DNA of 64,000 nucleotides from Diphasiastrum complanatum. Taxonomy: Eukaryota; Streptophyta; Lycopodiopsida; Lycopodiales; Lycopodiaceae. The notes under the pieces are model-generated. The model was given only the letters and a program-made list of their open reading frames with translations. It searched no databases and had not been told where the DNA came from. This document shows positions 22,801-37,800 of this stretch, piece after piece. The position numbers were made by a program, and so were the translations under genes. Where the stretch lies: assembly GCA_029204225.1 (NCBI GenBank), contig CM055097.1, positions 25,823,039 through 25,887,038 on the forward strand, given 5' to 3'. How positions within the stretch are numbered: position 1 is the first letter of the stretch; each line of letters starts with the position of its first letter.

Positions 22801-25800
22801 GGTGGTGTCATGGGCCTTGCAATGGCTTGTTCAAATACGTTTGGTCTGGTTACAGGTGCCTTTCTTCTTGGTTTCGGTTTGATAGAGATTCCTCGAAGTA
22901 TATGGCGAAAAGCAGATTGGCAGTATAGGCAGAAGGTTCTAACACATCGAATTGCCCAGGTGGCAGTTAAACTTGATGATGCTCATCAAGAGCTATCCAC
23001 TGCAGTCGTGGTGAGTGTCGGATAAAAATCGTAAATAAATGAATAGTTTTTCATGAAATGTATCGTTGAGGCTTTTGGAAAGCCAAATAATCATCAATAT
23101 TTGCAATTAAATTAGTATTTTTTTGATTTGGAACTTGTTGCTTAACAAGTTTATTGTAGTCTCAACAATTACATTATTTATGCCAACTATATACTTTCTA
23201 AAGGTTAATCTAATAGGCTACATGGGAGACTCTATAAAGTGTGCCATGATATTAATAACGTTGAACTAGTGGCCACATGAGGGTTTTGGTCAAGAACAAA
23301 GATGTGCAAAAAAGGGAGAACAAGTCATACCATTAGAATGTCAACAAATGGATAGCTAACTATTGCTGTTAATACGTCTCAGTATGCTATGAGTTAGCAT
23401 ATAGTGGGCCCATGTTGAGCTAAGTGATTAGAAAGGCCAATAAAAGATCTTATTGGTTTGAGCTATTGTTTAACATACCGAAGTTTGTGAATGAGAGCCA
23501 ATCAAGAGAAGAAGAAAGATAAAAAACTTCTAATGGGTCTCATACCGAATTCTTGCAGTTTAGCAAGTAACTTATAATTGAGTATGTGATATCATGTTGG
23601 AGCATGATAATCATAAGAAAAGATCGATATCATATAACAACTACTTAATTATGGGGAACATGTGAACTATAAGAATGCAAAATTTTAACTTTTCTTGGAC
23701 AAGTATTAATCATATACTTGGTCAATTGTTTCAAGCACCTTTTCTTACTTGCTTCTCGAATACACATTCCTTCCTCAATATAACCCTCTCCCTCTGTTTT
23801 GCGCTAATCTCTCTTTTCTCACTACATGTTTTTGTATTTTCTTCCTTAAATTCCATTTTCCATTTTGTATGGGGCATGCATTTCTAGTTTGGAAAAGATT
23901 TTCAAATTATTACTAGTAACACTTATGTTAGCCTTTTGTAATAGATCAGTAAATGGCACATTAGAATGTTCATCGATGAACAAAAAAGGTGGATTTTCCC
24001 TTGATTCAGAGGTGTGCAATCATAATTGAAGCTGTTTTATATGTATTAGAAGAATTGATTTCCAATAATGTATTGGCGTGTTTATGTGAGAGGGTTGTGT
24101 CGTATTCAAATGAGCTTGACTAGTAAGAAATTGGTGGATGCTTGTGTGGAGATCTTGACTGCTTTGGGGTTTGCTAGTTTGTAATAATTTTTACTTCGTG
24201 CCTCAAATTATTGATGGTGTGGTCTTGTTGTTTGACAATGTCAATGATTGTTCCAATATTCCTTGAAGAATTTGAGCTTATATGTTCTCCCCCTAGGTGA
24301 GGAAAACTGATTTAATACTTATAATCTTAATCATGCTTATACAAGTAACCCAAGACAAGATTCCTATTGGTGTTAGACAATATCCATATGCGTACGTGGA
24401 AGAGAACACAAAACAACAATGATGAAGCATAATGATAAGATGTACTCCAATTATGTCCCATTGCAAATGAGCTAGGGTGCACTACATACTTAGAGACTTT
24501 GGTCTCTTCCTGGCTAAGCCCTAGCCAATAGGTTTTGTTATGTCTCAATACTTAATAATTCTAGTCCAGGGTATCTTGTTTGCCAAAACTACATCAACAT
24601 AAGCTCATGGAGGCCTTATATCTCTCAATTCAAATCATGATCTCTCATAAAGCAAAAGCAATCTAAAAGCAATTGCCTAATTAATGTCTCTATATATGGT
24701 AAAAGCACCAACACATATCTATAGCAAAACTTGTGCTCCAAAATATCGAACTTGAGTCTAACTAAATTCTAACTTTACTAAAAATAGGTAACAGCCCCTA
24801 GAATTAGCACGTAGGCATGGCCCAATAATCCTAACTAATCCTAGATGATAACATTAGGGGTAGTAATGTGAACATTAACTCTAACACTCCCCCTTAATGG
24901 TTACATTGTTAATAACAAGAACTATGCATAGCACAAGTATGCATGTGTATCCTCCGTGACACCCATGTAATGAAGATCCTCAACTCTGATGTAGAATTCA
25001 CAATCAACTTTGATCTCAATGTCTTCATTACTCAATGTAGAACTCTCTTTGTATGATGATGTAGAATTCCTTCAAATGTCGATTCTTTTCATATGAACCT
25101 GCTTCATTTGACTTTCCAATGTTTTTCTTTTGTCTTCGTGTCCCTTTAGTGCATATGTGTGACCACCATGAGGGCAACATACCATCCAATTCCTTGAATT
25201 TCTTTGAATCAAAGAACTTTGATTCCCCCTGAATCAAATTATGTGAGCATGATTAACCTTTGCCATAACCCTAAGAACTTTGCTTGAAGATTGACTCCCT
25301 TAGTCTTTTTGACCATCTTCCAAGCTCCCACAAATATGTAAGGATCTCACCAACATCCATAAAGAAAATGTAATCCTGTTTGATTACCATCCATGACAAT
25401 CATAAGTAGGAAAGAGATCTACAAATGTCAACATCAAATCTCATACATCAACGCCCACGTTAGAAACATGTACTTCATAAGTAGTTGGCTCCACTTGTGT
25501 CGATTCCCTGAATTGAATCCACTTCAATTCTCCTGGTACCCTCATAAGTTACCACCTGTGATGGACTTGATGGACTTAGCTAGGCTACTCCCCTGATGTA
25601 CACTTCATGTTTGCATTCCAACCGCTTTCCAACAATGATATAAATAGAATGGCATCCGTGAACCATACCAAATATGCAAGTAATAGAGCATCCCCAGTAG
25701 AAAGATAAAACGTATACAATACTTCCTCACACAAAGGAACCGATACTCCTCGTCAAATACTTTCTCACACAAAGTACTTGACATTATCTTCTCAATGGAA

Positions 25801-28800
25801 TCTCCTGCCTCTACCTCACACATAGAGTCACTTGCTCCAAATAACTTTCCAACCTAGAAAGCATCTCATCATAACATCTATTTATCTTGACACTATGTCA
25901 CATGCAACCTTCCCAACTGGTATACGTCCATTTTCCTTGAAGGAACCTGCTTCACTTAAAAAGACTTTATATTGATTTTCTAAGGCTAATCAATGACTTG
26001 TCGATTCATAGAAATGAACCATGTTGTTTTTCTTGGGACTAAACAACAACCTGTACTATTGATTTTCAACGGCTAATCAACAACCTTAGCTTCCAAATCT
26101 TATTGGAAACAATAGAATCTACCACATGACAGAACATGAACTTGGATAGATTGAAGAACTTGAAGAAACAACTTTTCTCCAACTCAAAACAAATCTTCCT
26201 AAAATAATTGATCTCACTTGATACCACCACATGAACAATCAACTATGACTTGAATGGTATCTAGGAATTACTTGACAACCAAAACAAACAATCACTTCGA
26301 TTAATCATAAATCTCAAGTGATATTAGTTCAGATAGCCATCTCCCTCACTTTGCGACAAAATTGTTTTGATTACTCTTGTGGATCCATGGCCTAGTAACA
26401 TAAGGGTTACAAAATAAACATTAATTTCTAACAGTTAGGAGGGCAGAACAATTTGGTGGGTTTGGAAAAGCTTTTCACAGATACAAGCAATCAATTCTGA
26501 AAAAATCAGCCTTCTTCCACAATTAACAAGATACACTTTATGAAAAGTAGCAAAAGCACTTTTGAACAATTTTCAGCTGAACGTTTGGTTTTGTATGCAA
26601 AGGAGGGTAGTTTGACACCGCACCGTTTAGCCAATGACAAGAAGATTTCTTTACTAATGAAGAGGTGGAAATCAGGATCACATCTAATGAAGCCAAACTT
26701 AAGTATAGGGCCCAAAAGTGAGTCAATTGGGCTCATTCATCAAGTTTTTTGATATATCAAATCCCCTAGTACCTACCTTCTAAACTAGTGTGTCTAGGGC
26801 TCAAAACTGAAAAATCAAAACTTCAAAAAAGCAAAAAAAGTTTGAAAACTGTTGGAAACGTTTGTTGTTAACATTGCATGGAATCTAGATGATGCAACTC
26901 TATAGAGTCTAGACAATAGAATTGATTATTGCTCCATATGTAAAAAAATCTGCAAAATTTTTTCCCACCTGATTCTTTCAAGATGGATTTGGTTCTGAAT
27001 CCACGATTCATGCCAATTCGTGTGGTTTTGAACCACCTGATTTTGAATGGGGCGAAAACTCTACTGTCTTCCCTAGTTGGGCCTATTGGTCAGTTTGGCT
27101 ACAGTAAAAATGCTTTTGATCTTAGCATAACTATGATGGGAATGTGATGGCAATAGTTTAAGATTACAAATATTTGGGAATTGAAGTGTCTGTTTCACCT
27201 CATATGGAACACTTGCGTAAATAGTGGTCTGATGAGTGGGTGGAAGTCCTACTTCGCCATGGAAGCATCATGTCCCCCCACAAGAGGAAACCATCTGAAG
27301 CAGTCACCTAGTCCTACTTTATGGATGTGAAATTTTGGGATGAAACGTTCTAGAACCAAGGTGGCTAAAACCAACCTTATTCTATTGAAAGTCATTGCTA
27401 TGAAGAGAACAATAAGCTATATAGCAAGGATCTTACATGGAAATCGCCTCTTGAAAGTTGCTCTGCACAATTGCCAATAACGTAAAGATTGATGAATGGT
27501 TGGTGGTTAGACTTTCAAAGGTGGTCGGCACATTGAAACATCCAACAAAATGAGTGGCCCCAAGCAACTCAAGAAATGATTGACTTCTTGAGAAAGAAGT
27601 TCTACAGAGGACTTTGGAAAGAGCCCTTAAAGAGGAAATTGCCATGTTACAAGGTCCACATAAATTCATATATGGTTGGTGACTTGGTATCAAAGTACCG
27701 AAACAAAGAACATCACATAATACAAAGAACATGCGAATTCTGTAAAATGTCTAGAACGTATGCTAAATAAAGAGCACTAATCAGTTAATTGAATATAGGA
27801 GGAACCAATGTTGCACGTTTTGTTTCGGAACGCGATCTGGGAAATTCCATTAGGGTTTCTTGAAACGGAATTTTTTTTGGGGGTGCCAATATGGGTATCA
27901 GATCAAAGGTGTCAAGCTTATCTCAATGTAATATGTGTGAAAAGGGGTGAAGCTATCAGTTGGAGTGTGATTCTTGGCTCAAAGTAAGAGTATGTGATGC
28001 AAATGGGATCATATAGGATAGGATCTAAAATATGATTGCCATGAAGCCTAGTGCCCAAGGCTCCATTATATGGAATCAAAGGCTACAAAATGAAATAAGA
28101 AGGCTTAAACATAGGATGAATACTTGTCCATTATGTTTTTATAGGGGCAAGAAATTAGATCTTCGCCTCCCTAGTTTCTTGTAAACATTTTGCAAAATTG
28201 TGAGTTGTGACGGTTTTTTTGTGAAATCAAAACTTCATATCCATTACACATTCATTAGTTGATACTTGAGACTAAAGATTACAAGTTAAAATATCAATAA
28301 AAAATGATCTCTAACACTAAAAGTAAAAATTTTCCGCCCTAGCAAATTTATCAACACCATAAGCTAATCAAAACATTAAAAAACAAAAGAACAAAATTAA
28401 AAAACAGAATAAAAGAACAAGAAAATAGGCACGTTCCGGAATATGGGCAGCAATTATGATATCTATACACATGATAGCCGAACATTTGTTTGGCTATAAA
28501 TGTAATCTAGACTGTACTCAACTTAAGAAAATTATGATTAAATTTTGTTTTCTATCTTTGTAATTTAAATAAAATTTGTCACATCATAAGTCTCAAGAAC
28601 CATCAAGTTGGTAAAAATCTTACCAAGAGGAATGGATACCATTACAGTTCCACAAACCAAAACAAAGGCATGTAGATGTAGATGGGGCCTCAGATTGCTC
28701 CAATATTCAAGGATCCCAAATTTCTAACTGCTAGAACTTGTACCACTGGTATCTAATTTTTCCATTTTTAAAAGAGCTTTAAGTAGATCTTCCAAATTGG

Positions 28801-31800
28801 AATATCTACAATAATTTTCGATTCGATGCTTCTCTTTGTTTTGTTATGCTCATTTCTAAGCATAAACTTTTGCTTACTAATCCGTTTCACTTTCTAGTCT
28901 CGAGTGACTACAGGTGGCTGTTGTTCATTCGCTTGTTCAATAGGTATAATATCAAGAATGCATAGTTCTTTTCATTGTGTTTTTGTATAGACGTAACATT
29001 GATTTATTTTTTATTTGGATGTGTGTTGGGTAGATTTCTCAAGCCATATCAAATCAAATGTCAAGACGTGATCCCTTACGCCATTGTATGGATGTGATTG
29101 ACAATATGGTCCTTGAGTTGGTAAGCAAAGCCTCTCATTTCAAGGTTTTACTTCTGTAAGTTTGACTGATTTTGATGCTAGTGGGTGATTGTTGGTATGA
29201 GGCTAAAGGAATGATGAAGCTTTTGGATTAAGAAGAAAAAGCCAACATTATTTGTGCAATTGTCTAGGTTAAGGAGAATCCATCATTCAAGCCATCCGCA
29301 GGACGCATGGGTGAAAATGATATGGACTATGAGTCTGATGAAAAATCTATGGCTGCGCTACGAAGACGTTTAAGAAATGCACAACACACATTTGCTCGAT
29401 ACAAAAGGTGAATCCTTCAAAATTTTGTTAACAAATTTGGCTACTATATATCTGCCTCCAAGAGTAGACAAGTTCCTTCTTTGAATTGAATCTGTAGTGT
29501 CTCAAAGCATAAACTCTCATGGTCATAAATGCATACATCTTGAATTGACAAGTATATACTATTTTTAAGCATTATTGCAAGTGCTACATGGGCAAGATTT
29601 AAAAACCTAATCAATATGCAACACCTTTAGGCTAGCTAAAAGTCAAGTGCAAAATATGTCCTTAAAATTCATAAGATTTATTAAAGTTATACCATTATTG
29701 GATGGACACAATAACCAATCAATGCATACTTTAGGGGCCAAAAGTTTAATGCAACCCCTCCATCGGAGTTTTTATTGCTAAAACTTTGGACCAACTGTAG
29801 TAATAAATACCTTGAAGGTTGTATATAACAAATGGAATAGCTGCACATAAAAAGAACAAAATTACAGCCTTCTAACTAGTTACTTATTTCTCATGCAAAA
29901 TACATTCTCACAGAGGCGCTGTTGGGAGCCTTTAACTAAGCTCTATTTCATTCATCACTCTCTTGGGAAGTAACCGCTCCACAATCTTCTTATCTTTCTT
30001 TGTTAGTTGAGACCCCCGTGAACTTGTCTCAACACTGTCCTCATTTTTCCGGTCCGAACAATGTTCCAAATACGACCAAAATGATAATCATTTTCATATT
30101 TTCTTCGGATCGAAAGATATAAATCCGTAGAAATTTGGGTGAAAGACAATTCGTTGAGCTCACCAATCCGACTAAGAGCATCCGCAACTTGATTAGAGTT
30201 GCCTCTTATATAATGAATTTCATGATCAAATTCCTGCATCAATTTGGCCCATCGGCTTTCCTTCTTTGAAGATCATGCTGATTACAAAAGTACTTGAGAG
30301 GCTAGTGATTCGTATACACGTAGTGTCTCTAGATTTTAAGTGCATGGATAACCGGAAATAATTTCTTTTCCTGCGCAGTATAACGCAACTAAGGACTAGT
30401 GAATTTTTTGCTTTCAAACGTGCTAGCGGCCTATCGTTCTGTAATAGAACTGCTCCAATTGCAATATCACTTGCGTCAATTCTCATGACGTAAGGTAGAT
30501 CTGGATCTGCAATCTGTAAAACGGGAGCCAAATAAGGGTCTTAAGTTTCTCAAAACTCCGATTCAGTTCCTCATTATACAATAGGCGAACTAGGTTGATT
30601 CCTCTTTTTCTTTTTGTTAACAATCTCTTTTGTCAGATTATTGAGTGGTGCCGCTACTTTAGCGTAATCCTCATTAAATCTGCGAAAGAAAACCGTAAAT
30701 CCTAAGAATGATTTAGCTTGCTTAACAATTTGCGGAATTAGCCAATCAACGACTATCTTGATTTTATCTTCGTCAATCTTGATCCCATAAGCAGTGATCT
30801 TATGACCGAGATACACCAGCTCATGCTCAAAGAATTCGCACTTGGATTCCTTAGGGTTGTGTAACTCTTGCCGGAGTTTCATCAAGATAGTTCTGATATG
30901 TTTTAAGGTAAGCTCTTGAATCTTTACTTTTTGAATCTATGGCTGAAAAGCAACGGATTACAAAATTCTCGAGTATAATTCCAGTTGCAGCCTCCAATGT
31001 TGTGCACTTGTGCTTCCCTTGTCACACAGCTCTGTTCACAAAGCATCCTTCTATTCACAAAGCCGAGAATGGAACTTGACAATTTTCTCATCCTCTGACT
31101 TCTCATTTTCTTTTGGAAGGATTGTAGTTTCAGGCTTTAATACCTTTTATTTTATTTTATTTTATTTTTATTTTTTTAAAGTTCCGATCCAGTACGCTCG
31201 GGAATGTACTGTACGGAACGCGCTGTACGTTCTGGCCCAAAAGGGTCGGAACAGGTTTCTAAGTAAATTTGGAGATGTAGGAGACCTTGGCTTCATTATA
31301 TTTGGTGCTTATGTAGGTCAAGTGCGCCACTTCTATTGAAGATTTGTTTTACTTCATTTTGTTTACCTCTTTGTTTATTTTTGGAGGAGATTGGAATGTT
31401 AGATTCGACATGCCTTTGCTGGCGACTATCAATCGAATTCATCTATTGCATCCGAGTTGTGGATCGTTGCTCAAGTATTGTTTGCTGTCGAAGATTGGCA
31501 CATGAATTGGGCAAAAAGATATGTATGAGGTAGGTTGCTGATCTACAAGAACAGTGCACACATACAATAGGCAGAAGTGTTCTTGGAGGTAGATCGCTGA
31601 TCTACAAGCTGAAAAATCTGGTGTTTTCATCATTCATTAATTTCACTTGTACAAAGTGGTTCATAATTTGTGATGGTGGCACATGCAAAGCTATCCTCCA
31701 AACCTATTTGAAAAACTTTTTGGAAGTTCAAAAGTAGCATACATGCTTCACCATTTTCAGCAATCTGTACAGTGGATCTTTTGGCCCTTATACCATAAGA

Positions 31801-34800
31801 ATGTAAGTTGTAACACCTAATTATTCTCACTAAAACCATTGATTGTGCATCACATTGTCGAAGGATGTTGACACTTATGAGAGAGAGAAGGATAAACCTA
31901 GATTGTATTACTACATTTGTGTTGATGAGAGAGATGAAGTTTGATGGTGTCTCCTCATATCTGGTTCAGAAAATTAAGTCCTTAAATAGTTACAAAGTCA
32001 TATGGGGCTTACATGTACATTATTACACTAATCGTAGCACTTGGGCACGTTTTACCCTTATCATCAAAGTACAGCTGACGAGTACATTCAGTCAACCACT
32101 GCATGGCCTACACATGACATGAGCTTTCAAATAACACATTTACAGCTTCACACTTGTTGATGGGGCACCACTATTTATAACTCTCGTCAGGTGATCAACA
32201 TTTATGAAGATCTTACCTCCAACATAGCAATGCAATTCAATGCATGGTGAGTAAGAGCTTGTACAACATTGGGTAAGCAAATTCAACTTTGAAGCAAAGA
32301 TTAAGTTAACCCTGTAAAACATTGGCATGCCATCCTCAATGGCCTCCCTGATGTGCCAAAACATGTATTCCTTTCAAGTTTCTTAGCACTCTACCTGCCT
32401 CAGAAGTGCTGATGGCTTTTTAAAAACATGGTGCCCATGGATGAAAACATAAATATGTTAGTAATTTGGCAATTCCTGCCATCACTCCAACCATAAGAGA
32501 TGACGCTCTTGGCAGAGTGCCAAATCTAGGCTGCATCATTGCTATCTAGGTTGTTCTTGTGGGCAATCATCAATGTCATAGCCACATACACCTAATAGAT
32601 GTGCTTGGTTCTGCAGCTTGAAAATAGAGCTCGACAATCGTATGCTACACAAATTTGTAATGTACTGGGACTTATGTTTCAAGCCTCACAACAAAATTTG
32701 ACTTTTTTTCTTGCGGCACGTGATCTTGGAGGAGAATTCAAGCTACTTATAGAATTTGAACCATGGATGTAGTACCTCTCAGGTGAGCTTGATCCTTATG
32801 GCTGGATCCTCAAATGTCTGTGTAGTAACCTTTAAATCTCAGACATTCTAGCCTTCACAAACTCACTTCAATCACTTAACATAGTTTAACCTCAAATCTG
32901 CGTATTTTTCAGTGGCATGTAGTATAAGCTTAATGCACAGCCACGTATCACTTTTGTTGTGCTATGATACCAGATATTAGAAGGTTCATGTTAGGCTCTT
33001 ATATCCTCCTATGGACTGTGATGGCTTAAAGATTGACTTAGGTGCACATCGTTCTTTTTAAATTAATCTGTCATCTAGCCGAATCACTTCTGGGAAACCT
33101 TTAGCCTCCTAAACCCTTGCTATTATCAGAGAATAGTTGGTGCAGTTGTATTAAAATGAAAAAGTTGATGACCAAGATACTCGAGAGGTTAAACATAATC
33201 AGCTTCAAAACTTAGCTCAAAGTTCTTCTCTTGGAGCTACATATAATCTTTTACACCTGAGCTAGCTAAATTTTTATTGGTTTTGCTTTGAAAATCTGCA
33301 TACCATTAATCCAGTGTAGTGCCAGACATGAAAGATGATAAGACACTCCATTTGTACTCCCTGGTATAAACTGTGCCTGACATCACTGAGATATCTTTTT
33401 CTTGGTCTTCTACAATAACTTGAATGACTCTCAAGCAAAGAAATCAATATACCCGTTGCATGCTAGCCCAGGTAGCAAGTCCATGAAGCTGATGCTAAAT
33501 GCATTGATCTCTCAAAGTTGAGATAACAAGTTTCATTCTGGAAACTTTGCCAATTATTGCCTTTGTTGTCAGAGCTGCTCTATCCACGGCAAACTTTTTC
33601 CCAGGATGTAAGAATGGCTATCAATTTCGTTCGCAGTTATCACATGTGAAATGATTTGACTTCTTCACATGCTTGTGTTCTCCTCCCGACAAACCATTAT
33701 ATATCTTTAATTTCCCAAGCAATAATTCACGTTCTATGCTGTCAGATCTTACATTTAGCAGTTGAAGATCAAAGCTTTGTTATATATAGAGTTGGTTCCA
33801 TTTCACACGTGTAATAGGGAAGCCATAGTTTGAAAGGTTCATTATCTTTACACATACGTTTCAGCTTATAATGATTGTCTTCATAAGGATTGTTTGCCAT
33901 TTCCATGGTTATTAAAATGGTAAACCACATATGTTTCATGTTTCTTAGTTTTAGCTGCTCTGTAAATGACCATTGGTGATAATATGGTGGAGGATAGGCT
34001 AGTTTTCTTTTCCAAGAGGAAGTGAAAAGTGATGATAAATAAAGAAATTTGTATGCTAATTTGAGGACATTCTTTTATGGTCTTTGCTCTTATGCTAGTA
34101 CCGTGAATGACTTCAGGCACTTTGCTCTTTGTCAAATCAATGATAATGAAGCAAATACTCCATGTAACATAGTTGTTAAAAGCTCCTTGGTTGTTATGTT
34201 CAGTAACTTGTTAAGAATCGCTAGTTTTCATGCTTTGTTAACTTGGACTCTTTGTGTTTGTTGGGTAGTGAATACACAGGTCTGATTTTGGAGGCCCTTG
34301 AGATAGAAGATGTTATGCAGAACTACGAGAGGGGCATTACAGCTGACTGGTTCGTCTCCTTGTGTAACAATTAATTGGTGCCATAGCATATTTTTTTATC
34401 AGTGTTTACTATTTCAAATTCTATATTGCTGTGTGAGGACCCCTATGTACGCTTCTTTTGGCCTTTGGCCTTTGATCTTTTGGTTGCTGAAGCTAGTCCA
34501 TATTTTTATATCAGTGTTTGCTATTTCAAGTTGTATATTGCTCTGTGAGGACCACTATGGATGCTTCTTTTGGCCTTTGCCTTTGATCTTTTTGGTTGCT
34601 GAAGCTAGTCCATAATTTGATCTTTTGTATTTTGAGATTGTTGAGGGATATTCGTTGAGGTGTCAGAAACATGATTAGTAACTGTTGTTATAACTTGTAC
34701 CTGATGGTTAGTCTTTTGATGGTGTATATTTCTTGGCTGATGCAAGATTCTGCAAGCAGTAGACGAGGCCCTTTTATCTCATGTATAAATGGTTGAATTG

Positions 34801-37800
34801 GACGTGACAGGAATATTTGGTTGTTCTTCAGTTTAGTGTTCCAATGATAGTTGACTACAAAAATGTTCGTTGAAGTTTGAACTCTCACCATGGAAAAAAA
34901 GAGATTGCTTGCATTTTGATTAGGTCCTCCTGCCAAAGGATCATATAATGCTGAGACCAATTTTAGAACGATGTTGAAACAATTCAACCATACAACTTTT
35001 TTTTTGATAGTTGGAGTTTGTGCCCATTCAAGAGTTTTTTTTAGTTTTTATGGTGATTAAGAGTAATGTCTCCCATGATCATTTTTTTTCTCCTGACATA
35101 CTTGGACAATCTGACAGCGTACCTACTCATCTAGGCCTGATGTGTGTAATTCAAACTGATGGTCTTTTACCTTTGCATACATTGCTAAGGTATCGCATTG
35201 TTGGTACCATTTGTTGACATCTATAGATGCCAGTGACACAAAAGAATCGATCTAAGTTAAACATTGCAAGAACATCACATTCCTGCAATAGAACAAGAGG
35301 AAGGAGAGTATGAACCTGAGTAAAACCATGAACCTCAATGGAAGCGAGCTCATTTGATGGCTTTAGATATGCGTGCTCTGCCATTTTAGCTCCATATATG
35401 GCATCTGGAACACTAGCAAGAATGGAGCAAGACTGGTGAAATGTGCAAGCATACCTGATCTTGAGCTGTAGACAATAGGAGAATTAGGATGATCCTTTGT
35501 CCAATTTGAACACCTAACCCTTGCCACGACTGGAACAGCAGTTGCACCAACTAGAACCTCTGCTACAACTGGAATCTTTGTAGCATCTACATTATGTACA
35601 AGAATCTCATCTCAAATATCTTGTGACCCATGACATATCTCCATGGCCTCATTTGCAGTAGCGTTTGGAATTTTTTGTGGCACATGACATATATCCTGAT
35701 TAGCTACTCAATTGGGAGCACCATGTGAGTCATCTATTGGAAATGCAAGTGGGAATTGTCAACTTCTTTTTTAACTCTCACAAAAATGATGTGGACAAAA
35801 AAAACACAAGTACAATACAAAAAAATTAGTGAAATAAGAACATAGATTTTGACAAAAAATGAGAAGAAACAATAGTGAAAATTATGAAGAGGTGAAAATT
35901 TGAATAAGTGGATCCAAATCACAGCTAGTGAGAAGGTATGTAATAAGTGTTGGAGGTGTAAGCTGTGCACCTCTCGAAGAGGCTCCAGAATGAAGCAGAG
36001 GGCATAGGCTCCAGAATCAAGCAGAGCTCCAAAATGAAGCAAAAGGCACGGAATGTTCCCATAAGGAAATGGGAAGATGAGAATGGGCAACTCAAATACG
36101 GAAATTGGAAGACTTGTGGTTGTCCCTTGGTACCAGCCCTTTTGGGGTAAGGGGGAGACCACAATGTGATGGGCGGCTAGGCGGTTGGAGTGGGACACCC
36201 AATACGCGGCCCTGCGACGTCTAGTCTTCTGACATGGTATCAGAGCAGGTTATTTGGTAAGCCTGGATCACTGGTGGTGGTATCAGATCTGCTGCTGGTG
36301 TTATCACTGAGATTGATCGCTGGTTTTCTGGTGTAGAATCGCTGGGCTGAAGAAATCAGATTGATTGAGACAGATTGTTGGCTGCATGTTGGATTGCTGC
36401 CTACTGCTTGCAAAAATCAGATTGATTGCCTGCAGATCACTGACTGTCTATAATCTTAGATCGCTGTAGAACAAATCTGGAAAGTGATAATTTGCAAAAC
36501 AAGTGGAGAGAGAAAGCTGAAGATCCAAGCTGAAAATGCTGAAGATCCAAGCTGAAAATGGATGCTGGGCAGCAGCTAGTAAGATCTACAAATGTCCTGC
36601 AAAATGATGGAAAAACTGTTGAAAATGGTGATGAAGTAGGGCGCTGGACAGCCTCCAAACAATCAGCAAAATGGACAGCAAATCGGTGGAGAAATCCGTC
36701 GAAGATGGCAAGGTAGTAGGGTGCTGGGCAGCAGCTACCAAAATCCGCACACAACCTGAAATTTTTTTTTGGAGAAAACCGCTGAAAATGGTGATGAAGT
36801 AGGGCGTTGGACAGCCTGCAATCAATCCACGAAATGGGTAGCAAATCGGTGGAGAAAATCGACGAAAGTGACAAGGTAGTAGGGCGCTGGCCAGCCTCTA
36901 CCAAATTTGGAAAAATGATAGAAATCTGATGAGAAAATTGACGAAAGTGATGGGTTAGTAGGGCGCTGGACAGCCTCTACTAAATCTGGAAAAACGATGG
37001 AAATCTGATGAAAAAATCAACGAAAGTGATGGGTTAGTAGGGCGCTAGACAGCCTTTACTAAATCTGAAAAAGTGGTGCACAGGAAAGTGCTCTGATACC
37101 AAGTTACGAATGAAGCCACAATTGATCTAGAGCTAAGTTGTGAAAGCATCATATAAGCAAGACTTAACCCTAGAAAGCAGGAAAGAGAGAGATGAAGGAG
37201 ACTAAAGAGAGAGATCAATATCATCAGCTGAGTAACAAACCTCCAAAAAGGCCCCCACTCTCCAGTAATATGTCCAAATGTCCAAATAATGAATAATAAG
37301 GCCCAAGGCCAACCATATAGTCTAAGTGTCAATAATGAATAAAAAAGGGCCCAAGGCCTGCTTATGCATAAAGTGAAGTAAATGTAAATGGACGTGGTGA
37401 ATGTAATGAGCCGAGTCCATAACTATTTAGTACTTAGAAATTCACCTTTGGTCTTTACCATATATAGGTAGTATTTTTAGCAATTAGCTTTTGCTCTTTT
37501 GCTATTTGCTTTAGGCTTTTAGCCTTTTACATAGATTAGAGAAACTATATATGTAGGTTGGCGCCCCACCACAAGATAATTCCAATATGTTAGAGCTTTG
37601 CTCAATTCTCCTATAATCTGATTTCTCTTTAGTCTCTATGCTTGGCTGTGTGAGTGCTAGTAGGACTAGTAACTCCATCTAGAATTTGTATCACAAATTC
37701 CGACATGGTATCAGAGCCCAGGACTTGCTACAATCGTATTTGGTTGTGATAGCAAGGGGGAGTTTGCCTCGTCAACCGATGCTTACTTAAGGGGGAGTGT

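Noticed and set aside
27680..27695. TGGTATCAAAG-like string as a primer-binding site
   Set aside because: No ACA-ending LTR precedes it; the match is short enough to be chance.
36437..36904. 155-codon minus-strand frame in intron 7
   Set aside because: It lies over degenerate tandem repeats; the open frame and repeated peptide pattern follow from the repeat unit, with no domain.
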